A DNA stretch of 9,829 nt from Bacteroidaceae bacterium (GCA_021768245.1 JAETNO010000048.1:1-9829), one strand, 5' to 3'; numbered from the stretch's first letter, positions 1 through 5,854 are shown. Numbers and translations: made by a program. The notes: generated by a model not told the origin, from the sequence alone.

Positions 1-75
1 CTCCTGTAAAATCAGATGACGCAACTGACGCGGTAAATAATGACGTGATAAGTCTGAATTCGTTGTTTGCTGCAT
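1..75 (-). CDS. N-terminal fragment of an unidentified gene, cut by the window edge
   Basis: A leftward reading frame begins at an ATG (73-75) and stays open for 25 codons to the window edge, giving MQQTTNSDLSRHYLPRQLRH followed by LILQE. I do not recognise the family from so short a piece. A transposase or recombinase is possible because the composition changes sharply just upstream (around 113-130) and a 10-bp palindrome lies at 113-122, but no family motif is visible. There is no clear TAnnTTTG promoter box in the 42 bases upstream. The frame could also be open by chance, as 25 codons is weak evidence. Confidence 0.35.
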   Translation of the reverse strand, partial: MQQTTNSDLSRHYLPRQLRHLILQE

Positions 76-112
76 AAGATTTACTCTTTTCTGTAAACCT
101 TTTTCAGGACGG

Positions 113-122
113 GACACGTGTC
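113..122. repeat. Perfect 10-bp palindrome at the left composition boundary
   Basis: GACACGTGTC is its own reverse complement. It sits between the AT-rich left edge and the GC-rich ORF and overlaps that ORF's GTG start. It could be a protein-binding site or part of an insertion-element end. No second copy is seen in the window. Confidence 0.4.
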
Positions 123-477
123 AAAATCCTATCGGAGCGGACTGGAGCGGACTGGAGCGGACATCGGCACCGCCCCGGCAGGCGGAGATGCTATATTTGC
201 CCCGGTTTCGGAAGAGAAGTCCGCGATGCAGGGGTGGAACACCCTTGTCGTGCAACCCTCGATCGGCGAAGACGGCGAACTTGCGGAGCCCGAAGCTCCT
301 GACGCCCCACCGGCCCGTCCGCAGCTTCCGGCTCTCCCCGCCAAAGCAGAACTCCGTGACGCGGAGGTTCATGCGATGCTCGGAGAGCTGGACTTCGGAG
401 AGGGCGCCGTCATGGGCGACGCCACGGCCGAGGAGCGGCAAGCCATCGCCAACTTCGACATCCGGGCCTTTGCCTGA
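118..477 (+). CDS. Hypothetical GC-rich protein, possibly the C-terminal remnant of a larger conjugative-element gene
   Basis: A rightward frame of 119 residues starts at GTG 118 and ends at TGA 475-477. The frame is open back to a stop at 94-96 and has no ATG there, so the true N-terminus may have been lost at the boundary near 113-130. The product is acidic and rich in Ala, Pro and Glu in the middle (roughly residues 55-80, a probable flexible linker), followed by a more regular helical tail containing DAEVHAMLGELDFGEGA and ending IANFDIRAFA. Codon use is strongly GC-rich, like the conjugation-type genes at 7000-9690 and unlike the CBASS operon next door. No domain is recognised. The ordered C-terminus and biased third positions suggest real coding, but function is unknown. 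The complementary strand is also open here, so the strand is not certain. Confidence 0.45.
   Translation: MSKSYRSGLERTGADIGTAPAGGDAIFAPVSEEKSAMQGWNTLVVQPSIGEDGELAEPEAPDAPPARPQLPALPAKAELRDAEVHAMLGELDFGEGAVMGDATAEERQAIANFDIRAFA
134..163 (+). repeat. Three tandem copies of a 10-bp unit inside the ORF at 118-477
   Basis: The unit GGAGCGGACT occurs at 134-143 and 144-153, and GGAGCGGACA at 154-163. The unit length is not a multiple of three, so gain or loss of one copy would shift the reading frame of the overlapping ORF. Confidence 0.8.
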
Positions 478-519
478 CACGTAAACGAGAGACGACATGA
501 AATGTGAAACGGCCCGTCG

Positions 520-566
520 ATGAAACAATGCGATCATGGCCGTCCGGATCAATCGCATTGTTTCAT
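520..566. repeat. 15-bp perfect inverted repeat downstream of the GC-rich ORF
   Basis: ATGAAACAATGCGAT (520-534) is repeated inverted at 552-566, with a 17-nt loop (535-551). The stem is long for a rho-independent terminator and has no T-run after it on the plus strand (the sequence continues TTCACAAAAATA). It lies at the transition from GC-rich to AT-rich DNA, so it may be a terminator for 118-477, a recombination-site remnant, or the edge of the CBASS-bearing insert. The rest of the 478-760 gap (AT-rich, including an 8-G run at 731-738) shows no gene on either strand. Confidence 0.6.
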
Positions 567-760
567 TTCACAAAAATATAATAATCATCTCAAAATCTCG
601 TATAATTCACACACGAGGTTAGAATATTGTTTGCAAATTCATTCGATTTATTGGAGGGGCATAACTAAAATAGAGCTGTTCGCAAATGGTTATAGTAGAT
701 ATTGCCCGTTGTCAATCATCCATAAGTTCTGGGGGGGGTATTGTCAGTGGTAGAGTCTTT

Positions 761-1177
761 CTAACGGGGATGTATTCCTCCGCCATGCCATATGCCTGTT
801 ACTAACCAAAATTCATAATGAAGCAACCACTCCGAGGCCCACGGGACAATGGTGTCAGCAATCATCTTGTCGGGGGTCCATTCTCGCGCTGGACCATAAT
901 AAAGACAAAGCTGTTGCTTGACATGATCATAGACATGAGGCAGACGTTGCGCACCGTCTGCCAATGCCAATGGTTTGGGTGATACGACGTACACCTTGGG
1001 ACTTTGCCCCAAGGTGTACACGATTTTTATCTCGTAAGCCAAGCTTAACTCTGAAGGTTGCAACGTAGTTTTCCATATCAGTCGATTCGTATGGATATCC
1101 ATATAATTCGTAGAGTTGGGAAAGTAATGTTTCAACTTTCCCAACTGGACACTCAATGGAATAACCCGATTACTCAT
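761..1177 (-). CDS. Stand-alone E2-like conjugating protein of a type II-short CBASS system
   Basis: The 138-residue product resembles bacterial E2-family proteins found in CBASS. Visible features are HVY at 81-83, then LCLYYGPAREW with the candidate catalytic Cys91, and the conserved C-terminal block WASEWLLHYEFWLVTG followed by WHGGGIHP near 130-137. In type II CBASS such proteins form a thioester with the C-terminus of the CD-NTase and attach it to targets, which raises or controls cyclase activity. In the short variant the E2 stands alone, without a fused E1 domain or a Cap3 protease, as here. The start is ATG 1175-1177. It overlaps the CD-NTase stop by 8 nt (ATGAGTAA), which implies translational coupling. 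An upstream in-frame ATG at 1213 lies deep inside the cyclase gene and is less likely. It is the last gene of the operon, and no clear terminator follows. Confidence 0.85.
   Translation of the reverse strand: MSNRVIPLSVQLGKLKHYFPNSTNYMDIHTNRLIWKTTLQPSELSLAYEIKIVYTLGQSPKVYVVSPKPLALADGAQRLPHVYDHVKQQLCLYYGPAREWTPDKMIADTIVPWASEWLLHYEFWLVTGIWHGGGIHPR
989..1019. repeat. 12-bp perfect hairpin inside the E2 coding region
   Basis: GTACACCTTGGG (989-1000) pairs perfectly with CCCAAGGTGTAC (1008-1019) across a 7-nt loop. It encodes a YTLGQSPKVY stretch around residues 54-63 of the E2 protein, so the symmetry may be an accident of codon choice. In RNA it would form a strong stem within the mRNA. Confidence 0.7.
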
Positions 1178-2399
1178 GATTCCCGAAAAAATGGTGAGCC
1201 TTGGCCGACACACTACCGGCAGAGCCCAAGATACCGCTGCCCGCAGCCATCTTCATCGTCCCGGATTCTCTTAAGGATCTTGCCTTCTCGGCCAGGGAAT
1301 CAAATCCTTGAGAGACAGCTTGTCGTCCAAAACGGGGCATCATGGATTCTGCTATCACATGCATACCGCGCAACTGCAGAATCAGCGACAAATCTTTTCT
1401 GACCTTTTCCAGCCACTTATAGAAGTTATCTTGGCGCTTAGGGTGTTCGATCCATTTGTCAGCAAAGTTTTCCTCTGGATTTACGGGATTTTCCACTTTC
1501 TTGATCGTTTTGCCGCTTTGTGGATCAAACTCATTGAGTATGTACTTATCCATATGTATAAGAATCGTTTGCAAGGCTTCGGTAATCGAACCTTCTCCCT
1601 GATATGCTTTTGCTGCAAGGGTTGTGATGATGATGGAGACGGGTTTATCTTCATCTCCGGCAAACATGATGTCCCGGTGTCGCTTGAGAATCTGCACGGC
1701 CCTTTGCAATGGAGTTTTGTTGGACTGATATTTCGGAACCGCTCGTACCGATTCCGCCAGCAACATCATTTTTTGCCGATCTCCTGCTGTTGCCCGTTGA
1801 ATAAACCAGATCCCATATCCAAACGGATTACTCTTCATCCAGTTTTCGGGTGAAGGATCATACCTGTAATTTGCGCTCTCCTTGTCGGTAATGCGAATGG
1901 CAAGATTATCCAGTTCACGTATTGCCCCCAATGAAGCTGAAAACGAGCGCTCCATCACGGTCTTATAATCTTTCGCAACCAAACACGGAAGGATGTCCAT
2001 ATGGTAGTTGGACTCCTGAGCATATTTCAAGGTCCAGCATCTACGCCCCTCTTCATCAAGCATTCTTTTATAGGTTTCATGATCTTTCAGCCTGTTACCC
2101 ACCTTATGCTTCAGATCATATTGTGTCCACGAAGCGCCTTTTCCTGTGAGTTCGCAGACAAGGTCTATATCCAGATCATCCTGCTCATTCAAGGGTCGAA
2201 TCATCGTGCCCAGCATAAATGATCCTTGGGCTCTGATGATCGGATTATAGGAGACCAAAACCGAGTCCGCCTTTGCCAACCAATCACCAACGGCCCGATA
2301 ACTGCGAACCGCGGCTTCATACTGAGTCTCCGTAATATCCAAAGACTCGCTAAGGGCATTGAAAATGCTGTCGAATTGTTTTACCTGTTCTGTATTCAT
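1170..2399 (-). CDS. CBASS CD-NTase (cGAS/DncV-like cyclic oligonucleotide synthase)
   Basis: The 409-residue protein has the polymerase-beta-like nucleotidyltransferase signature: activation motif GSFMLGT at 59-65, the metal-binding pair in DDLDIDLV (Asp77 and Asp79), and a third acidic residue at Asp135 in YHMDILP. A helical C-terminal half follows, including TPLQRAVQILKRHRDIMF near 229-246, as in OAS/CD-NTase proteins. Such enzymes make cyclic di- or trinucleotides after phage infection. The specific product cannot be read from sequence. The C-terminus ends HHFFGNHE, and in type II systems this tail is what the E2 protein conjugates. The start ATG 2397-2399 lies one base after the Cap5 stop (TAA T ATG). 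An in-frame ATG 36 nt upstream lies within cap5 and is not preferred. All three catalytic acids are present, so the enzyme should be active. Codon use is less GC-rich than the conjugative genes to the right. Confidence 0.93.
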   Translation of the reverse strand: MNTEQVKQFDSIFNALSESLDITETQYEAAVRSYRAVGDWLAKADSVLVSYNPIIRAQGSFMLGTMIRPLNEQDDLDIDLVCELTGKGASWTQYDLKHKVGNRLKDHETYKRMLDEEGRRCWTLKYAQESNYHMDILPCLVAKDYKTVMERSFSASLGAIRELDNLAIRITDKESANYRYDPSPENWMKSNPFGYGIWFIQRATAGDRQKMMLLAESVRAVPKYQSNKTPLQRAVQILKRHRDIMFAGDEDKPVSIIITTLAAKAYQGEGSITEALQTILIHMDKYILNEFDPQSGKTIKKVENPVNPEENFADKWIEHPKRQDNFYKWLEKVRKDLSLILQLRGMHVIAESMMPRFGRQAVSQGFDSLAEKARSLRESGTMKMAAGSGILGSAGSVSAKAHHFFGNHE

Positions 2400-2400
2400 A

Positions 2401-3519
2401 TTAATCAATTTGAATCGTTTTATAAAAGCCTTCACGTCCTTTATTCTGGTCGTAGATGGTCAAGGGCATATCCGCTTTAGGCATCCAAACTCGGCCAAAC
2501 TCGACTGCGGCAGCAACGGGCATAACCGGAAATACATGCAGTTCCGTAAGGCCATGGCGGGCTTTGATAGTGTCCAAGGCCCGTCGGACACATTGCCGAA
2601 ACAGGGAGAGCGACGCCTCATTTCTGAGACTGTCATTGTTGGGGTCTGGAATCGTGATGCGCCATATACCCACTTCGTCTCCCAACACCCTGATGATTCG
2701 TTCATCTTGCACCGTAGCGCTTAATCCGATCACTAATGCCGGGATTCCGTTACGCCGTGAAGGCTCGATCAGTTCAATTTGCCAGACCGGTCCATCATCA
2801 AGCCATTTCCACGTATTAGGTTCTCTGTGCTTCTGATAGACCCGCACATTTTGCAGATCATTGATCATGGTGCCAAACTTGATCAGCAGTGGCTGAGGAG
2901 CCAATGCAAACACCGAATAATGCTTTGCTTCGCCTCTGCGCATTCGTGGCAGGATCTGTTCTTTCACTTGTTCACACAGATTGGTTTCTTCTGCATTCCA
3001 ATAGGCGTCGGAGCAATCGGTCATGGACGAATTCTTCAATCCTATTTCAATTGCCGTACTGCTGGCCGGATAAAAGTTCGGCGTTAAAGTCCGACATGCC
3101 TCGGCATAGCTCAACGGTGAAGCGTGTTTCCCGATATTCGCACCGTAAAGGATGATCTCCGACTCTTTTTCCGGAGCTATAGCTGTAATACGGGCGATAC
3201 GTTCTTCGTGTTTGCGCTTCATCTCAACCAATCGATCTTCGGGATGATTGGCAACATCCTTGTCAATTAAGGTGTGATGCGGATCGCAAAGCAGCATCAG
3301 GTTACTTATTTCATTGGCCAATTTTTCAGAGCGTTCGGGGTCTCCTCGAGGCCCGTCGAGGCTATCCGCCACAATATGCGCTATGTATGCTTTGTTGTAC
3401 TTCTTTTTCGTGAGTATATCCATGTATAGGGGCGTATTGCAACCCTCATACTCACAACGTCCTCCTGATATTGCCCAAAGGAGGTTTTGATTCTTCACTG
3501 ATATTGGTGTTTTACTCAT
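2401..3519 (-). CDS. cap5: Cap5: HNH endonuclease fused to a SAVED cyclic-nucleotide sensor (CBASS effector)
   Basis: The 372-residue protein begins with an HNH nuclease domain: zinc-ligand cysteines Cys22 and Cys27 (RCEYEGC), catalytic-type His48 in AHIV, Asn73, and the CDPHH block with Cys78, His81 and His82. From about 135 to the end it is a SAVED domain, recognised by the C-terminal signature FPVMPVAAAVEFGRVW (330-345) and MPKADMPLTIYD after it. Cap5 proteins bind the cyclic nucleotide made by the neighbouring CD-NTase through SAVED, oligomerise, and degrade DNA, killing or arresting the infected cell. The start ATG 3517-3519 opens the leftward operon, directly downstream of the shared divergent promoter. 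Length and domain order are typical of the family. All key nuclease residues are present and I see no sign of inactivation. Confidence 0.93.
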   Translation of the reverse strand: MSKTPISVKNQNLLWAISGGRCEYEGCNTPLYMDILTKKKYNKAYIAHIVADSLDGPRGDPERSEKLANEISNLMLLCDPHHTLIDKDVANHPEDRLVEMKRKHEERIARITAIAPEKESEIILYGANIGKHASPLSYAEACRTLTPNFYPASSTAIEIGLKNSSMTDCSDAYWNAEETNLCEQVKEQILPRMRRGEAKHYSVFALAPQPLLIKFGTMINDLQNVRVYQKHREPNTWKWLDDGPVWQIELIEPSRRNGIPALVIGLSATVQDERIIRVLGDEVGIWRITIPDPNNDSLRNEASLSLFRQCVRRALDTIKARHGLTELHVFPVMPVAAAVEFGRVWMPKADMPLTIYDQNKGREGFYKTIQID

Positions 3520-3533
3520 GCTTTTTTATTTTA

Positions 3534-3594
3534 GTATACAGAAAAGCGTGACAAAATACTATCTTTGTAGAAAGTGTCACGGTTTTCAGTATAT
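3534..3594. promoter_or_regulatory. Divergent promoter/operator between the CBASS operon and the sigma-factor pair
   Basis: The 92-bp gap between the two start codons contains two 20-nt arms in inverted orientation: GTATACAGAAAAGCGTGACA (3534-3553) and TGTCACGGTTTTCAGTATAT (3575-3594). They match at 17 of 20 positions, and the inner seven pairs (CGTGACA/TGTCACG) are perfect. The 21-nt spacer holds TATCTTTG (3560-3567), a perfect match to the Bacteroidetes -7 consensus TAnnTTTG, reading rightward toward the sigma gene. No clear -33 TTTG is seen. A leftward promoter for cap5 must lie in the same stretch. Symmetry around the -7 box suggests an operator for a dimeric regulator, or paired promoter elements read by the adjacent sigma factor. 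That role is inferred. Confidence 0.65.
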
Positions 3595-3611
3595 TTTATA
3601 AGAGTGGCAGC

Positions 3612-4238
3612 ATGATTGCAGATGGAGAATATGTCCCAGACCTTAAAAATATAAGCGACGGTCAATTGTTTGCACTGATTGCCGCCAAAGATGATCTTGC
3701 ACATGCGGCATATCGTGTGTTATATGACCGATATGCACAATTAATCTGGTCCTTATGCTGCGACGCTGGCAGTAAATTGGTCCGCCGGAATAAAGAACAA
3801 TTTGTCGAGGAACTTTTCTCGCAGACCATGATTAAAATATACGTTCATCCAACCTACGATCCTATCAGAGGAAAGGTTTCGACCTGGATCTCCGGCATCG
3901 CCAGAAACACGGCATTCGACTTGCTGAAAGAATGGAATGACCACACACAAACCACAGTCGAACCGATACCCGAATTTTCTTCGGAGGAGGATGAGTCTAC
4001 GACATCATCACCCCTGCATTTATTGCTAACTCAGGCTCTCGAAATGCTATCCGACCGGGAAAAAGACATATTGTTGACATACTTGATGTATGAGGATGGA
4101 ACCAAGTATTTGCCTGGAACTGTTTTACAGGAGCTCTGTACAAGACATGGAATAACCGCCGACAACGCACGTCAAATAAAGTCACGGGCCATGAAGAAGT
4201 TACGTCAACAGATTCAGCTGTTGGAAATGGACAAATGA
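3612..4238 (+). CDS. Sigma-70 family (ECF-like) RNA polymerase sigma factor
   Basis: The 208-residue product has sigma region 2 at about 33-107 (YRVLYDRYAQLIWSL, then FSQTMIKIY and KVSTWISGIARNTAFDLLKE) and region 4 at about 138-203 (EMLSDREKDILLTYLMYEDG and ITADNARQIKSRAMKKLR as the helix-turn-helix). An acidic, Ser-rich linker (about 121-133) joins them. There is no region 1 or 3, as in ECF-type factors. Region 4 is longer than usual because about 10 residues (EDGTKYLPGT) are inserted before the recognition helices. It would direct RNA polymerase to a small set of promoters, plausibly its own and that of the divergent CBASS operon. The start ATG lies 17 bp after the inverted-repeat operator, and the stop overlaps the next gene's start by 4 nt (ATGA), so the two proteins are probably co-translated and may work as a regulator pair. 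Confidence 0.85.
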   Translation: MIADGEYVPDLKNISDGQLFALIAAKDDLAHAAYRVLYDRYAQLIWSLCCDAGSKLVRRNKEQFVEELFSQTMIKIYVHPTYDPIRGKVSTWISGIARNTAFDLLKEWNDHTQTTVEPIPEFSSEEDESTTSSPLHLLLTQALEMLSDREKDILLTYLMYEDGTKYLPGTVLQELCTRHGITADNARQIKSRAMKKLRQQIQLLEMDK

Positions 4239-5011
4239 TATTAAAGATGGAAAAGAAGCGTCAAACAGATGAGGCGTATATTAAAGACCTCTTGAAATCC
4301 ACGGGATACTTATTCCCTGAAACAGACGAGCAGATGTCCATTTATGAGGCAAATGTAACGCTCAGAGAGTTACCCGAAAAGTTCCGCACTCCGGAATTTG
4401 TCTTTAACGCCGTACAGAATCAACGATCCTCAAAACATTGTACCGACATGGATAAAGCAATCCTCGCCGGACATATCATCAATACATGCAACATGAAAGA
4501 TTTTGGAAGAGTAAAATTTCAAAAATTGCTTTATTTGGTTGAGCATGTATGTCAGCTGAACCTGCGCTCCAATTACATACGACAAACCGCAGGTCCATAC
4601 GATGGAATCCTGCTCAAAAGAGTCGAGACGATGTTGCAGCAATATCATTTTTATGATATCTCTCAACAGCATACCGACAACAAAGCTGTGCAATATATCC
4701 CCTTGTCGTCTGCGGAGGAGCTTGACGATCTGTTTCGCAAGAATTTTCCGACCGAATGCGACATGATTGATACCTTCCTATTCAAATTCCATAAAGCAAC
4801 AATGGAGCAATGTGAGATTGTTGCAACGCTTTATGCCGTATGGAATAATCGAATTATTCGACAACAGGAGATCACAGATGAATTATTGAAGGCAGATTTT
4901 TTAGCTTGGGATCCTCATAAGTATAAATATCGGGATCGCGTAATGAAAGCCTTGATTTGGATGAGAAAAGAAAATATTATTCCGGTTGGTTGGGGAGACA
5001 TTGTTGAATAA
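4235..5011 (+). CDS. Uncharacterised protein co-translated with the sigma factor, with a defence-associated C-terminal module
   Basis: The 258-residue protein starts at ATG 4235, overlapping the sigma-factor stop by 4 nt; ATG 4247 is an alternative. The N-terminal 60 residues are charged (LLKSTGYLFPETDEQ at 19-33). From about 72 a conserved-looking module begins: FGRVKFQKLLYLVEH at 90-104, YIRQTAGPYDG near 114-124, EIVATLYAVWNN at 194-205, and a tail WDPHKYKYRDRVMKALIWM then IIPVGWG. From memory, this resembles a module attached to the C-terminus of some type I restriction-modification subunits and other defence proteins. The KxxKLLYLVE core also recalls Panacea (DUF4065) antitoxin domains. 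No catalytic site, membrane segment or signal peptide is seen. Position and coupling suggest it modulates the sigma factor (anti-sigma or co-sensor), which is inference. Confidence 0.8.
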   Translation: MILKMEKKRQTDEAYIKDLLKSTGYLFPETDEQMSIYEANVTLRELPEKFRTPEFVFNAVQNQRSSKHCTDMDKAILAGHIINTCNMKDFGRVKFQKLLYLVEHVCQLNLRSNYIRQTAGPYDGILLKRVETMLQQYHFYDISQQHTDNKAVQYIPLSSAEELDDLFRKNFPTECDMIDTFLFKFHKATMEQCEIVATLYAVWNNRIIRQQEITDELLKADFLAWDPHKYKYRDRVMKALIWMRKENIIPVGWGDIVE

Positions 5012-5161
5012 GGATAAAATGAAAATAAGGCAAATTTATGTTATATAATTTGAGACGACTTACGAGTGCAGCAAGCACATCTTTATCGGACAGGTATCAC
5101 CGAATAGGATGATGGACTTCCCCAAGTAAATCACGACAATAAACTCTCCCTTGATAACAAT

Positions 5162-5599
5162 TTACTCGTCCTCGGTTTCGGTGGCGTGCGCTTTGAAGCA
5201 GATATTTGTCTTGTTGCCTGCGGTGCTGTCGTAATCCCAAAGTCTGTTCGCGATCATAAATAGGAACTTTCTGAATGATTCACCCTCTGTAACTGCTCTC
5301 TCCAAGGTACTAGCCGCGGTTTACCGAGATTCCCGCGATATTCGTACTCATCGTTGATCTCACTTAAATAGGCCGTTTCTGGCATATTGGCAGCATATGC
5401 GTATCTCGGAGAATAGGTCGCGCGTGTGGTAGGAGAATCCCCCAATCACAGTGCTCACGCTTTTGCTGGAAAAGTAGTCGGTCATCGGGTTACTCTCGTC
5501 ATTTCTCAATCTGGTAACGATCATGGCTTTGCGTCGAGGGACAGGATTTTCGCAAGGTGCTTGCGTCCGGTAGAGGATTGTTCGTCGGCTCGCTTGCAT
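5162..5599 (-). pseudogene. Decayed, multiply frameshifted gene resembling a Bacteroidales large polyvalent-protein domain
   Basis: No single leftward frame is intact, but three frames in succession give protein-like sequence that reads as one broken gene. The most upstream piece contains KAMIVTRLRNDESNPMTDYF and then VSTVIGGFSYHTRDLFSEIR (about 5380-5530). The next contains AYAANMPETAYLSEINDEYE and RGNLGKPRL. The last contains STLERAVTEGESFRKFLFMI followed by ANRLWDYDSTAGNKTNICFK and ends at the TAA at 5162-5164. The first piece recalls large polyvalent-protein associated domains in Bacteroidales conjugative elements (LPD29-like, from memory). At least two single-base shifts are needed, near 5310-5325 and near 5390-5400. 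Possibly another lies near 5535. The gene's upstream end is lost near 5600, where a histidine-kinase fragment begins on the other strand. The 150 bp between 5012 and 5161 hold nothing recognisable. Confidence 0.5.
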
Positions 5600-5611
5600 T
5601 CAGCCTCGGCG

Positions 5612-5821
5612 TAGACTGTTATCATCGAGTTCAACAACAACGGGGGAGCGATCCCGGCCGAGGTCGCCGAAAATATCTTTACCCCCTTCTACACGACCAA
5701 GCCCGACGGCTCGGGCATCGGGTTGAGCCTTTCGCGGCAGATCATGCAGCTCCACGGCGGATCGCTGCGTCTGACAGGCAATACCGACCGGCGGGTTACT
5801 TTCACCCTGCAAATCGGATAA
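5612..5821 (+). pseudogene. C-terminal remnant of a sensor histidine kinase (HATPase domain)
   Basis: After an in-frame TAG at 5612-5614, a rightward frame encodes about 68 residues ending at TAA 5819-5821. It contains the hallmark boxes of a histidine-kinase ATP-binding domain in order: NNNGGAIPAEVAENIF (N-terminal part of the G1 region), TPFYTTKPDGSGIGLSLSR (F box and G2, GSGIGLSL), and LHGGSLRLTG. The dimerisation/phosphoacceptor His region, the N box and any sensor domain are missing, so it cannot work as a kinase. The DNA is GC-rich, like the conjugation-type genes further right and unlike the sequence on either side. This indicates a fragment of backbone left behind by rearrangement. 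The domain identity is secure from the motifs. Confidence 0.8.
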
Positions 5822-5854
5822 GAGAGCGTGTATCGCATTCAAGGCCATCGACTG

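Noticed and set aside
121..558. Leftward open frame of about 145 codons opposite the ORF at 118-477
   Set aside because: Long antisense frames are expected in GC-rich coding DNA. The sense-strand product has better protein character, and the antisense product is Arg/Gly-rich without a motif.
520..753. Rightward frame of 77 codons in the gap after the GC-rich ORF
   Set aside because: It starts inside the inverted repeat, has no family-like pattern and unusual composition, and ends among low-complexity G-rich sequence.
761..1177. Full type II CBASS with E1-E2 fusion (Cap2) and Cap3 protease
   Set aside because: The protein is only 138 residues with no adenylation (E1) domain, and no JAB-type protease gene follows; the short form fits better.
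3340..3361. Short inverted repeat CCTCGA/TCGAGG in cap5
   Set aside because: Only 6 bp per arm within coding sequence; not distinguishable from chance.
3612..5011. dCas12f- or TnpB-linked sigma factor system, known from Bacteroidetes
   Set aside because: No nuclease-dead Cas12/TnpB-like gene, repeat array or guide-RNA-like sequence is seen near the sigma factor.
489..5059. Eight-base direct repeat GAGACGAC at 489-496 and 5052-5059, flanking the CBASS and sigma block
   Set aside because: It lies near both block edges and could be a target duplication, but an 8-mer pair in nearly 10 kb can occur by chance and neither copy sits at a sharply defined junction.
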